Made by a program: the position numbers and the translations under genes
Source: Mycolicibacterium phlei
GTDB taxonomy: Bacteria > Actinomycetota > Actinomycetes > Mycobacteriales > Mycobacteriaceae
DNA: 64,000 nt
Assembly (NCBI RefSeq): GCF_001583415.1
Contig: NZ_CP014475.1
Coordinates: 3,658,001-3,722,000, forward strand
Direction: 5' to 3'
The notes under the pieces: model-generated
Database searches by the model: none
The model's input: the letters and a program-made list of their open reading frames with translations, nothing else
Told to the model about the DNA's origin: nothing
In this document: piece by piece, positions 35,655 to 44,033 of the stretch
Numbering within the stretch: the stretch's first letter is position 1
How the letters are laid out: every line of letters starts with the position of its first letter

Positions 35655-36425
35655 ATGGATGGGGTGCTGCTCGTACTTGTGGTCCTGGTCGTCGTCGCGC
35701 TCGGCGTGGTCGCCTATGCGGCGATGCGCGCCTCGGATCGACGCAACACCGCGGCGCTGGAGGACGCCAAGGCCGACGCCCGCCGCGTCATCGAGCGTCT
35801 CGGTGGGCAGGTGATCAGCCTGACCGGCACCGATGAGGCGTCCAAGCAGGCGCTGGCCGACGCCTCGGAGCGCTACACCGCCGCGGGGTCGCAGATCGAG
35901 CAGGCCACCACCGTCAAGCAGGCGCAGCTCGCCAAGGAGAGCGCCCTGGAGGGCCTGTACTACGTGCGCGCCGCCCGGGTCGCGATGGGGATGGACCCCG
36001 GTCCCGAGCCCGAACCGCTGGCCGGTCAGCGCCAGGCGGGCGCGGTGACCGAGGACCGCAGGATCGAGTTCGAGGGCCGCCAGATCGAGGCGTCGCCGAC
36101 GCCGTCGGAGCGCACCCCGAACTACTTCCCCGGCGGCCGGGTGGCCGGTCGACCCGTCCCGGCCGGCTGGTACTCCGAGCCGTGGTGGAAGCCGGCGCTG
36201 GTCGCCGGGGCCTGGGGCATGGGCTCGCTGCTGCTGTTCGACGCGCTGTTCTCCGGCATGCACGGCACCGGCTACGAGCAGGGCTTCGCGCAGGGCTACG
36301 ACCAGGGCTTCGACCAGGGGCTCGAGCAGGGCGACTTCGCCGACGCCGGCGGCTGGGACGGCGGCGGCGACTTCGGCGGCGGCGACATGGGCGACTTCGG
36401 CGGCTTCGACTTCGGCGGGTTCTGA
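35655..36425 (+). CDS. Membrane protein with coiled segment and Gly/Asp-rich tail (DUF1542-like)
   Basis: A 256-residue protein of a kind often labelled DUF1542 in mycobacteria; function unknown. It has an N-terminal membrane anchor (about 3-25), a helical charged segment (about 30-120), and a second hydrophobic segment (about 183-200). Five tandem G-[YFL]-x-x/xQG units (GYEQGFAQGYDQGF...) and an Asp/Gly/Phe-rich end follow. ATG 35655 gives MDGVLLVLVVLVVVALG; the open frame further upstream lies opposite the secreted hydrolase gene and is not coding. Ends 4 nt from the convergent antiporter gene. Confidence 0.72.
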   Translation: MDGVLLVLVVLVVVALGVVAYAAMRASDRRNTAALEDAKADARRVIERLGGQVISLTGTDEASKQALADASERYTAAGSQIEQATTVKQAQLAKESALEGLYYVRAARVAMGMDPGPEPEPLAGQRQAGAVTEDRRIEFEGRQIEASPTPSERTPNYFPGGRVAGRPVPAGWYSEPWWKPALVAGAWGMGSLLLFDALFSGMHGTGYEQGFAQGYDQGFDQGLEQGDFADAGGWDGGGDFGGGDMGDFGGFDFGGF

Positions 36426-36429
36426 CCCG

Positions 36430-38118
36430 CTACAGCCGGCTCTCCAGCCGCGCGGACACACCCGCCTCCTGCAGGTCGAGGCGTTCGAGCATGGCGCGCA
36501 CCGCTTCGTCCTCGATGTTGCCCGCATCGCGTTCGGCGATCAGCGCGGCCCGCTGCGTCGTCAGCACCTGCCGGTACACCTGTGAGAACACCGCCGCCCG
36601 CCGGGTGTGCGCGTCGGGATCGGGCATCTCGTCGGCGTCCTGCGAGTGCCGCGCGATCAGCGCCCGGATCTCGGCGACCACCTCGGGCCGCAGGTTCTCC
36701 GGCGGGTTGGCGGCGAACTCCGCGAGCACCTTGTCGGCGGCGTCGTGCACCACCTGCTCGGCCTTGATCTCCTCGGCCCGGTCGGCGGCGTGGTCGTAGG
36801 AGAACCGGGAGATGTGCAGCCGCTGAATCAGCGGCGGCAGCGTCCAGCCCTGCAGCAGCAGGGTGCCGACGGCGACGACGAACGCGATCGCCTGGATGGT
36901 GGCGCGCTCCGGGAACGGCTCGCCGGTGACCGTCGTCGCCGGGATCGCCGCGGCCGCCGCCAGCGTCACCACACCGCGCATCCCGGTCCACGACAGCACG
37001 ACGTTCTCCCGCCACGACAGCGGACGCCGGTCGATGCGCGACCGCCACTTGCCCGGTGTCCGCTTGCGCTTCCTCGCGCCCAGCGCACCGCGCGCACCCT
37101 CCGGTGGCCGCACGCTCAGCCGGCGCTCGACGTGCTCGGACAGCTTGTTGCGGCCGAAGATCAGGAACACCGACAGCGGCCGGATCAGCAGCACCACCAG
37201 CAGCACCACCAGGGACGCCACGATCACCTCGCGCAGCGACTCGTGCGCCTCGTTGAGGTCCTCGAGCACGAACCGCAGATGCAGGCCGATGTAGGCGAAC
37301 ACGAACGCCTCGAGCAGCACGTCCACCGAGTTCCACACATAGCGCTCCTGCAGCCGGGTCTGGTACCCGGCGGTCAGGGTGCCGTTGGCGACGACGAAAC
37401 CCGCGACCACGACTGCCAGAACGCCGGAGGCGTGCACCTCCTCGGCGAGGATGAACGCGGCGAACGGCACCACCAGCCCCTGCACGGTCTCCAGTCCGGG
37501 GTTGTCGAGCCGCTTGCGGATCCACAACGTCGCGTAGCCCAACGCCGCGCCGACGAGCGGCCCGACCACCGCGCTGTAGGAGAACAGCAGAAACGGGTTC
37601 TCGATGAACGTGTGCGTGCCCGCGACATGGGACACCGCGATCGAGAACAGGGTCAACGCGGCGGCGTCGTTGATCAGGCTCTCCCCCGTCAGGATCGCCA
37701 TCATCCGCTTGGGCAGGCCCAGTTTGCGGCCCACCGCGACGGCGGTCACCGCGTCGGGCGGTGCGACGATGGCGCCCAGCACCAGCGCGGTGCCGAACGT
37801 CAGCGGCACGATCGCCAGCCACGACGACACCGCGGCGACGGCGAACGCGCTGATCACGACCAGGCCGACGCCGAGGCCCAGGATCGGGCGGATGTTGCGC
37901 AGGAACGTCGCGAACGAGAAGTTCAGCGCCGCCGAGTACAGCAGCGGCGGCAGCACCACCGTCAGCAGGATGTGCGAATCCAGTTCGGGCGGTTCGAACT
38001 CCGGCAGGAATGACACCAGGCTGCCGATGACCACGATGATCAGCGCCGGCTCCAGGCCGCGGTGATGAGCGATAGCGGTGACCAGGATGGCGCCGCCGAC
38101 GACGAGTATCAGTTCCAC
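36430..38118 (-). CDS. Sodium/proton antiporter, CPA1 type
   Basis: A 562-residue cation:proton exchanger of the plasma membrane for pH and sodium homeostasis. About 12 hydrophobic segments occupy residues 1-410. The essential CPA1 Asn-Asp pair is Asn150-Asp151 in GESLINDAAALT. A cytoplasmic helical tail of about 130 residues with many Arg, Glu and Asp follows. The GTG start at 38118 has the conserved MELILVVGG N-terminus. Confidence 0.92.
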   Translation of the reverse strand: MELILVVGGAILVTAIAHHRGLEPALIIVVIGSLVSFLPEFEPPELDSHILLTVVLPPLLYSAALNFSFATFLRNIRPILGLGVGLVVISAFAVAAVSSWLAIVPLTFGTALVLGAIVAPPDAVTAVAVGRKLGLPKRMMAILTGESLINDAAALTLFSIAVSHVAGTHTFIENPFLLFSYSAVVGPLVGAALGYATLWIRKRLDNPGLETVQGLVVPFAAFILAEEVHASGVLAVVVAGFVVANGTLTAGYQTRLQERYVWNSVDVLLEAFVFAYIGLHLRFVLEDLNEAHESLREVIVASLVVLLVVLLIRPLSVFLIFGRNKLSEHVERRLSVRPPEGARGALGARKRKRTPGKWRSRIDRRPLSWRENVVLSWTGMRGVVTLAAAAAIPATTVTGEPFPERATIQAIAFVVAVGTLLLQGWTLPPLIQRLHISRFSYDHAADRAEEIKAEQVVHDAADKVLAEFAANPPENLRPEVVAEIRALIARHSQDADEMPDPDAHTRRAAVFSQVYRQVLTTQRAALIAERDAGNIEDEAVRAMLERLDLQEAGVSARLESRL

Positions 38119-38188
38119 TCACCGATTGTCTCTGCTGGCGCGCGTTCCTTCCTGTCGGTGCCGCGGATGTGGGCGAATCGGTGGCGGG

Positions 38189-38995
38189 TCAGTGCTGTTC
38201 GGTGGGACACCAGAACAGGTTGCGGCCCTCCATCACCTCGGTGCGGATCTCGGTGCCGCAGATGCGGCACGGCTCACCGGCACGCCGGTAGACGTAGGTG
38301 CGGGGCCGGCCCGGCGCGTATGACGGTGCGCCGTGGTCGTCTTCGTGACGGATGGTGTGAATCTTGCCGCGCCGCAACCCGACCCGCATCAACGCGACGA
38401 GATCGGCCCACATGGCCTCGAACTCGGCCTCGTCGATGCGCACGCCGGGGCGGTGCGGGTCGATGTGGTGGCGGTACAGCAGCTCGCTGCGGTACACGTT
38501 GCCGACCCCGGCGATCACCGTCTGGTCCATCAGCAGCGCGCCGATCGGTCTGCGCGACTTGCGGATTCGCGCCCAGGCCAGCGACGGGTCGGCGTCGCGG
38601 CGCAGCGGGTCGGGCCCGAGCCGGCCGATCACGTCGCCGATCTCGGGTTCGGCGAGCACCTCGCACACCGTCGGCCCGCGCAGGTCGGCGCCGTACTCGG
38701 TGCCGACCATCCGCATCCGCACCTGTCCCACCGGCAGCGGCTGCGTTTTCCCGGCCGCAAGAGGCCACTCCGTGAACGTGCCGTACAACCCGAGGTGCAC
38801 GTGCACCACCTGACCACCCTCGTAGTGGTGGAACAGGTGCTTACCCCAGGCGTCGGCCTTGGTGAGCACCCGGCCGCTGACCGCGGCCGCGCCGTCGGCG
38901 AAGCGGCCCTGCGGGCTGGACACCAGCACCGGGGCACGCCCGAAGCGCCGCTGGTGCAACCGCGCCAGCCGGTGCAGCGTGTGGCCCTCGGGCAT
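38189..38995 (-). CDS. nei: Endonuclease VIII-type DNA glycosylase (Nei1-like)
   Basis: Removes oxidised pyrimidines from DNA and nicks the abasic site. The 268-residue protein starts MPEGHTLHRLA with catalytic Pro2 and Glu3. It has the helix-two-turns-helix segment DQTVIAGVGNVYRSELLYR and a C-terminal zinc finger. The finger shows CRICG and a third Cys in LFWCPTEQH, but the fourth Cys expected two or three residues later is not present; a His is at the C-terminus instead. This matches Rv2464c in gene order, and it is 5 nt after the rpiB stop, so they are co-transcribed. Confidence 0.93.
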   Translation of the reverse strand: MPEGHTLHRLARLHQRRFGRAPVLVSSPQGRFADGAAAVSGRVLTKADAWGKHLFHHYEGGQVVHVHLGLYGTFTEWPLAAGKTQPLPVGQVRMRMVGTEYGADLRGPTVCEVLAEPEIGDVIGRLGPDPLRRDADPSLAWARIRKSRRPIGALLMDQTVIAGVGNVYRSELLYRHHIDPHRPGVRIDEAEFEAMWADLVALMRVGLRRGKIHTIRHEDDHGAPSYAPGRPRTYVYRRAGEPCRICGTEIRTEVMEGRNLFWCPTEQH

Positions 38996-39000
38996 CCGGG

Positions 39001-39483
39001 CTAGGCGCCGGGTACCGGGGGTGCGACGTGGGTGCGCTCGTACTCGGACAGGATGTCGATGCGCCGCTGGTGGCGTTCGGCCTCCGACCAGGGGGTGGTC
39101 AGGAACGCGTCGACGATCGCCAGCGCCTCCTCGAGGCTGTGCATCCGGCCGCCGATGCCGATCAGCTGCGCGTTGTTGTGCTCGCGGGCCAGCTTGGCGG
39201 TCTCCACACTCCAGGCCAGCGCGCAGCGCGCCCCCGGCACCTTGTTGGCCGCGATCTGCTCACCGTTGCCCGAGCCGCCGAGCACGATGCCGAGGCTGCC
39301 CGGGTCGGCGACGGTTTTCTGCGCCGCGGCGATGCAGAACGCCGGGTAGTCGTCGTCGGGGTCGTTGACGAACGCCCCGCAGTCGACCGGCTCGTGTCCG
39401 GTCTTGCGCAGGTGCTCGATGATGGCCTGCTTGAGGTCGAAGCCGGCGTGGTCGGCTCCCAGGTAGACGCGCATGGCGGCCAT
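39001..39483 (-). CDS. rpiB: Ribose-5-phosphate isomerase B
   Basis: Interconverts ribose-5-phosphate and ribulose-5-phosphate in the pentose phosphate pathway. The 160-residue protein has the RpiB core YLGADHAGFDLK, the catalytic-site segment PAFCIAAAQ, LGGSGNGEQIAANK and IGGRMHSLEEA. The mycobacterial form uses an acidic residue where other RpiB enzymes use Cys, and the sequence fits that group. The start is ATG 39483 or 39474; the longer form matches the mycobacterial M-x-x-M N-terminus. Upstream of nei with a 5-nt gap. Confidence 0.96.
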   Translation of the reverse strand: MAAMRVYLGADHAGFDLKQAIIEHLRKTGHEPVDCGAFVNDPDDDYPAFCIAAAQKTVADPGSLGIVLGGSGNGEQIAANKVPGARCALAWSVETAKLAREHNNAQLIGIGGRMHSLEEALAIVDAFLTTPWSEAERHQRRIDILSEYERTHVAPPVPGA

Positions 39484-39517
39484 TCTCGCAGACGCGGTGC
39501 CGGCCCCCGCCGCGCGC

Positions 39518-40138
39518 TCAGTCGAACTGCGGCGCCTCGGTGCGGGTGCGCTTGAGCTCCCAGAAGTGCGGGTAGGAGGCGAACGTCACCGACGCGTCCC
39601 ACAGCTTGCCGGCCTCCTCGCCGCGCGGGATCCGCGACAGCACCGGGCCGAAGAACGCGACCCCGTTGACGTGGATGGTCGGGGTGCCGACGTCCTCGCC
39701 GACGGCGTCCATGCCCTCGTGGTGGCTCTTGCGCAGCGCGTCGTCGTACTTGTCGGTGTGGGCGGCCTCGGCGAGTTCGGCCGGCAGGCCGACCTCGGCC
39801 AGCGACTCCTTGATCACCTGGTCGAAGTCCTTGTTGTCCTGGTTGTGGATGCGGGTGCCCATCGCGGTGTAGAGCGGCTCGAGGATCTCGCGGCCCTTGA
39901 GCTGCTCGGCGGCGATGGCCACGCGCACCGGGCCCCAGGCCTTCTTCATCATCTCCTGGTACTGCTCGGGCAGGTCGCGGCCCTCGTTGAGCACCGCCAG
40001 GCTCATCACCCGGAAGTTGACCTCGATGTCGCGTACCTTCTGCACCTCGAGGATCCACCGCGAGGTGATCCAGCACCACGGGCACAGCGGGTCGAACCAG
40101 AAACCTGCGGTCGACTTCTGCGAGGCCTTCTCGGTCAT
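39518..40138 (-). CDS. Mycothiol-dependent DsbA-like reductase (Rv2466c type)
   Basis: A 206-residue thioredoxin-fold protein with a DsbA-type helical insert and the redox motif Cys19-Pro-Trp-Cys22 in WFDPLCPWCWITS. The Rv2466c ortholog is a mycothiol-dependent nitroreductase/mycoredoxin that activates nitro prodrugs and protects from oxidative stress. The cis-Pro loop GTPTIHVNG is present. No signal peptide, so cytoplasmic. The open frame upstream is not coding; ATG 40138 gives the family length. It is 34 nt before rpiB and probably in the same operon. Confidence 0.94.
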   Translation of the reverse strand: MTEKASQKSTAGFWFDPLCPWCWITSRWILEVQKVRDIEVNFRVMSLAVLNEGRDLPEQYQEMMKKAWGPVRVAIAAEQLKGREILEPLYTAMGTRIHNQDNKDFDQVIKESLAEVGLPAELAEAAHTDKYDDALRKSHHEGMDAVGEDVGTPTIHVNGVAFFGPVLSRIPRGEEAGKLWDASVTFASYPHFWELKRTRTEAPQFD

Positions 40139-40215
40139 TACGGGATCCTTCCGGGCGCGTGCGATCAGAGGTCCATTGTGACAACCGAGACCGGGCGCCG
40201 ACTGTTCCCGCGCGC

Positions 40216-43200
40216 TCAGGCGGGCGTCACTGCGGGGTGTGCAGGCGCGGCGACCACGGTGACCACCGTGCGCGGGCCCCCGGTGAGGGCGTCGACGACG
40301 CCGGTGGTGACGTAGCCGACGCCGGCGGAGTCGAACACCACCGGGCTCTGCGGGTAGCCGTCGAGGTCGATGCGCACCGGGGTCAGACCGCCCGGGCGCA
40401 CGACGAGCACGCCGGTCGACAGGCCGTCGGCACCCTCGACGACCTGGTACACGGCGCCGTCGGGCCCGGAGACCAGGCCCTCGTAGGGGGCGCCGTCGAT
40501 CGCGGTGGTGGTCCACAGCGACCCGTCCGCGGCGGCCACGGTCAGCGCGTACTCCCGGCCGGGGACCCCGCTGAGCGGATCGAAGTCGGCGTTGGTGACG
40601 ACGAAGACGGTGTTGTCCGCGCCGACGGTGTGGTCGGTGAAGTAGCCGTCGAGGTGGATGCCGTCGGCGGTTCCGGCGGCCAGGTCGACGAACGTGACCG
40701 CGGTGCCGACACCGTCGCCGAGCACCGGCGCGATGTAGGTGAAGGTGTTGTCCGACAGGAACTTCAGGACTCCGGCGTCAGTTCCGGCCAGCGGCATCCG
40801 CGCCGGCCGGTCGTCGCCGAGCACGGTCACCACCAGCCCGTCATGGCCGCCGAGCACCGGGTCGGCCGGCACCTCACGGGCGGCGGAGATGACGAACGGG
40901 GTGCCGTCCGGGGCGAACCGCACCCCCTGCAGCACCGACGACGCACTGCTTGTGCGGCCGGAGCTGACCAGCTGCCCGTCGATCTCGACGGCGGTGGGTT
41001 CGCTTCCTCGGCGCGCGATTTCGACGAGGCTGGACGAGGCGCCGTTGTGGTGCGTGTAGACGGTGCCGTCGGGACCGGTCACCGGGGCGTCCGCGGTCGT
41101 CGTGGCGGTCTCGACGAGTCGCGCGCCAGCCACGTCGATCACCGCGACCTCACCGGTGCGCACGGTCTGGTGTGCGGTGCCGTCGGCGGCGATCCGCGGC
41201 CCGCCGCGCGGACCGGCGGGCAGGGTGACCACGGCGACGTCGCCGTCTGGCCCGATCACCACGACTCCCCCGGGCCGCATGGTCAGCAGCGCGGTGCCGC
41301 CGGGACCGAGGGTGATCGCCCCGACCGGCGAACCGGTCAGCGAGATCGTCTGGACGGCACCGTCTTTGGGGATCCGCGCCAACGAGTACCGGTACCGGTC
41401 ACCTGCGACGACCCGCACGGTCTGGAACGCGGTCCCGTCGGGCGCGGTCACGAACTCCAGCGCCGCACCGGGCAGTTGCGCGGCGGTCCTGGTGGCACCG
41501 CGCACCGGGTCGATCGCGGTGACGGTGGTCCGGTCGGCGGCGTCCCCGTCGGCGAACGGCCGCGATTCGGTGACCTGATAGGCGATTCCGCCGCCGGTGC
41601 CGAACGCGACGGGATAGCCGTCGACGGATGCCTCGACATGCCGGCCGCGGTCGAGGACCGTCACGGTCGTGACGTAACTGTCGGTGTCGGGGTCGTGCCG
41701 GTAACTGCTCTGGTAGGCACGCCCGTCGGCGTCGAACACCACCGGGCCCGCCGGGGTGCCCGCCAGCGGGATGGTGCGGCCGGCACCGGTCGCGTCGAGC
41801 ACGCTCAGCTCGTAGCTGTCGTCACCGGAGTCAGCGAGAACCGTTGTGTTGTAAGCGGTGTGGTCGGGAGCGAAGGTGAAGTGTCTCAGCGCCCCGGGGA
41901 CCGGCGCGGTGACGATCGCCGACGGGCGCTGCGGGTCGATGATCGCCACCGCGGTCTCGTAGGTCGCCGTGACGGGATCGTTGCGCACCACCACCTGGAA
42001 GCCGATGTCGTTGGGCGCCAGCCGGACCCCGCTGACCGGCACCCCCGCCAAAGCGGGGTAGGCCGCGGTCTCGGCGGCGTGCACCGGTGCGGTGACGGTG
42101 ATCGGCACGCCCGCACCGCGACTGATCCCGGCGAGGATCGCGAACGCCACCTCGGCACCCGACACCGTGAACGCCTGCACCCGCGACACCGGGGTCGGCG
42201 TGAAGGTCCACCGCCCGGTGACCGGGTCGACGTGGACCGCACCCGCTTCCGGCTGGTCCTGCAGCGCGAAGCTCAGCGCGGTGGTGTCCAAAGCGGTGAC
42301 GTTGACCGACCCGGTGACGGTGCCGGTGCGCAGGTCGACGTCGTCGATGGTGAACGGGTTGTCCACATCGACGATCAGCCCGCCGGTGATCAGGCGGGTG
42401 AACAGGGCGACGAGCTCGTCGATCAGCGAGCGCGCGGTGTCGTGGCCGGTGACCGTTCCCGCCGCCGTGAACGTTCCGTGGGTCGCGGCCAGCCGCGGCG
42501 CCTCGGGAACGTGCTCGGCGTCCGGGTGCTGGCCGGGCAGCTGACGGCGGACCCAGGCCATCAGGAGCCATGCCGCCGGACTGTCCAGCGGCACAGCGGG
42601 TCCGGGTACCAGCAGCGGGCTCAGCGCGGCGGTCAGCAGGCCGGACACCCGCCGGATCCGCGTGCCGGGCTCGGTGGGCGGGTCCGGCGCGGGCAGCACG
42701 ATCGCGGGCGTTCTGCGCACCGGTGCGGCGACCGTGACGACCGGCACCTCCAGGTAGGTCGGTGCCAGCCAGAGTTCATCCGCCGGATCCCAGACCGGAC
42801 TCGTCGACACCGGACGCGGGTGAACCTGGCCGACCGGGCGCAACCAGGCGTCGTCGTTGGCGGCGGTGTCGCCCGGCCAGTGGTCGCCGCCGCCGTCGCC
42901 GGGCGCCCGCGGGGCGGGTGCGTGGTGGCCGTTGAACAACGGCACCACCCGGGGCCGGGTCGGGGGCGGAGCCTCCGCGGCTCCGCCGTCGCTGACGGTC
43001 GCGGCGCTGCCGAACGAACCGGACTCGTCGAGCGCCTCGATGTCGTCGGTGTCGGAGGTGTGCGCGCCGCCCGATGAGCCGTAGGTGACCGGGGGCGAGG
43101 TGCCGACGACGACGGTCGTGCCGTCGGGATCGAGCGCGGGCCCGACAGCCTCGTCCGCCCCTGCGTCGAGACTCACGTCGTCGAGGCCGAACGACGTCGC

Positions 43201-43410
43201 GCCGATGCCCGTCACCCCGTCGGAGAGGTCGCCGGTCTCCGACGGCTGCGGGCCGGTGTCGGTGTTGTCGTGGTCGGACGCCGAGGGCTCGGCGCCGGGT
43301 GTGGGATCGGCGAACGCGATGGGCGGGGCCGCGACGGCGGCACCGACGCCCAGGGCAAGCGCCAGCGCCCCCACACGTCCGATGTACCGCGCATGCCCTC
43401 GCGCGCTCAT
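40216..43410 (-). CDS. Large secreted repeat protein, predicted beta-propeller
   Basis: A 1064-residue exported protein I cannot name. The leader YIGRVGALALALGVGAAVA with AFADP (about 9-36) is followed by a disordered Asp/Ser/Pro/Gly-rich region to about 230 and then a segment to 330 with hydrophobic stretches. Residues about 330-450 look like a cadherin/VCBS-type beta-sandwich (TGRWTFTPTP, AVHVDPVTG). From about 465 to 1035 there are 13 repeats with a D/G-G-T-A-[YFH]-Q/V core, spaced about 47 residues apart (for example APDGTAFQTV, AADGTAHQTV, GPDGAVYQVV). Such spacing fits propeller blades. A cell-surface binding role is inferred only. Confidence 0.78.
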   Translation of the reverse strand: MSARGHARYIGRVGALALALGVGAAVAAPPIAFADPTPGAEPSASDHDNTDTGPQPSETGDLSDGVTGIGATSFGLDDVSLDAGADEAVGPALDPDGTTVVVGTSPPVTYGSSGGAHTSDTDDIEALDESGSFGSAATVSDGGAAEAPPPTRPRVVPLFNGHHAPAPRAPGDGGGDHWPGDTAANDDAWLRPVGQVHPRPVSTSPVWDPADELWLAPTYLEVPVVTVAAPVRRTPAIVLPAPDPPTEPGTRIRRVSGLLTAALSPLLVPGPAVPLDSPAAWLLMAWVRRQLPGQHPDAEHVPEAPRLAATHGTFTAAGTVTGHDTARSLIDELVALFTRLITGGLIVDVDNPFTIDDVDLRTGTVTGSVNVTALDTTALSFALQDQPEAGAVHVDPVTGRWTFTPTPVSRVQAFTVSGAEVAFAILAGISRGAGVPITVTAPVHAAETAAYPALAGVPVSGVRLAPNDIGFQVVVRNDPVTATYETAVAIIDPQRPSAIVTAPVPGALRHFTFAPDHTAYNTTVLADSGDDSYELSVLDATGAGRTIPLAGTPAGPVVFDADGRAYQSSYRHDPDTDSYVTTVTVLDRGRHVEASVDGYPVAFGTGGGIAYQVTESRPFADGDAADRTTVTAIDPVRGATRTAAQLPGAALEFVTAPDGTAFQTVRVVAGDRYRYSLARIPKDGAVQTISLTGSPVGAITLGPGGTALLTMRPGGVVVIGPDGDVAVVTLPAGPRGGPRIAADGTAHQTVRTGEVAVIDVAGARLVETATTTADAPVTGPDGTVYTHHNGASSSLVEIARRGSEPTAVEIDGQLVSSGRTSSASSVLQGVRFAPDGTPFVISAAREVPADPVLGGHDGLVVTVLGDDRPARMPLAGTDAGVLKFLSDNTFTYIAPVLGDGVGTAVTFVDLAAGTADGIHLDGYFTDHTVGADNTVFVVTNADFDPLSGVPGREYALTVAAADGSLWTTTAIDGAPYEGLVSGPDGAVYQVVEGADGLSTGVLVVRPGGLTPVRIDLDGYPQSPVVFDSAGVGYVTTGVVDALTGGPRTVVTVVAAPAHPAVTPA

Positions 43411-43595
43411 AGGTCTCCGTCCATGGCGTTGCCCGACTTCTGACGGTAGGGACTTATCCGCGCCGAGGAATCAGGGGTTTCCCCACACTTCGCCGCACGT
43501 CGGACGCCTGATCCCGATTAAGCGTCAAATGAGAAACGCCTCAATGTGCAAACGGAGACCGAACCGTGTTCTGGATGTGACCTGGGTGACGAATC

Positions 43596-43994
43596 GTGAC
43601 CAAAGTGATGAAACGTGTTACTTCCGCCACCGGCATCTCCGTGTTCTCGGTCGGCCTGACGTGCGCGATGGCCGTGGGCGCGGGCCCGGCGCACGCGCAG
43701 ACCGACGGTCTCGATGACGCCTTCCTGGCCGCGCTCACCGGCGCGGGCATGACGGTCGCCAACCCCGTCGACATGGTCCGGCTCGGCGAGTCGGTGTGTC
43801 CGATGCTCGTCGAACCCGGCAAGAGCCTGGCCAAGATCTACACCCGGGTCTCCGACAGCGGTATCCCGCCCGATCTCGCGGCGTTCTTCACCGGGATCGC
43901 GATCTCCACCTACTGCCCGCAGGCGATCGCCTCGGTGGGCAACGGCACGATCCTGGACTGGCTGCCCGCGGCGCGGGCCATACCCGGCCTGTAA
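43596..43994 (+). CDS. DUF732-family secreted protein
   Basis: A 132-residue exported protein of the mycobacterial DUF732 family. It has a signal peptide (about 1-34, cleavage near AHA-QT), then a small helical domain with two cysteines (ESVCPML and STYCPQA) that probably form a disulfide. The FLAALTGAGM and IPPDLAAFFTGIAISTYC segments are typical. Function unknown; probably periplasmic or surface-exposed. The start is GTG 43596 or ATG 43608, neither with a clear ribosome-binding site. It is followed 40 nt later by pepN. Confidence 0.82.
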   Translation: MTKVMKRVTSATGISVFSVGLTCAMAVGAGPAHAQTDGLDDAFLAALTGAGMTVANPVDMVRLGESVCPMLVEPGKSLAKIYTRVSDSGIPPDLAAFFTGIAISTYCPQAIASVGNGTILDWLPAARAIPGL

Positions 43995-44033
43995 CCCGCG
44001 CGGCCTCTCGGTTGGTGCCTATAGGTTGGTGAG

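Noticed and set aside
40159..43077. 972-residue frame opposite the propeller protein
   Set aside because: Arg/Gly/His/Asp-rich composition without domains. The other strand has a signal sequence and ordered repeats.
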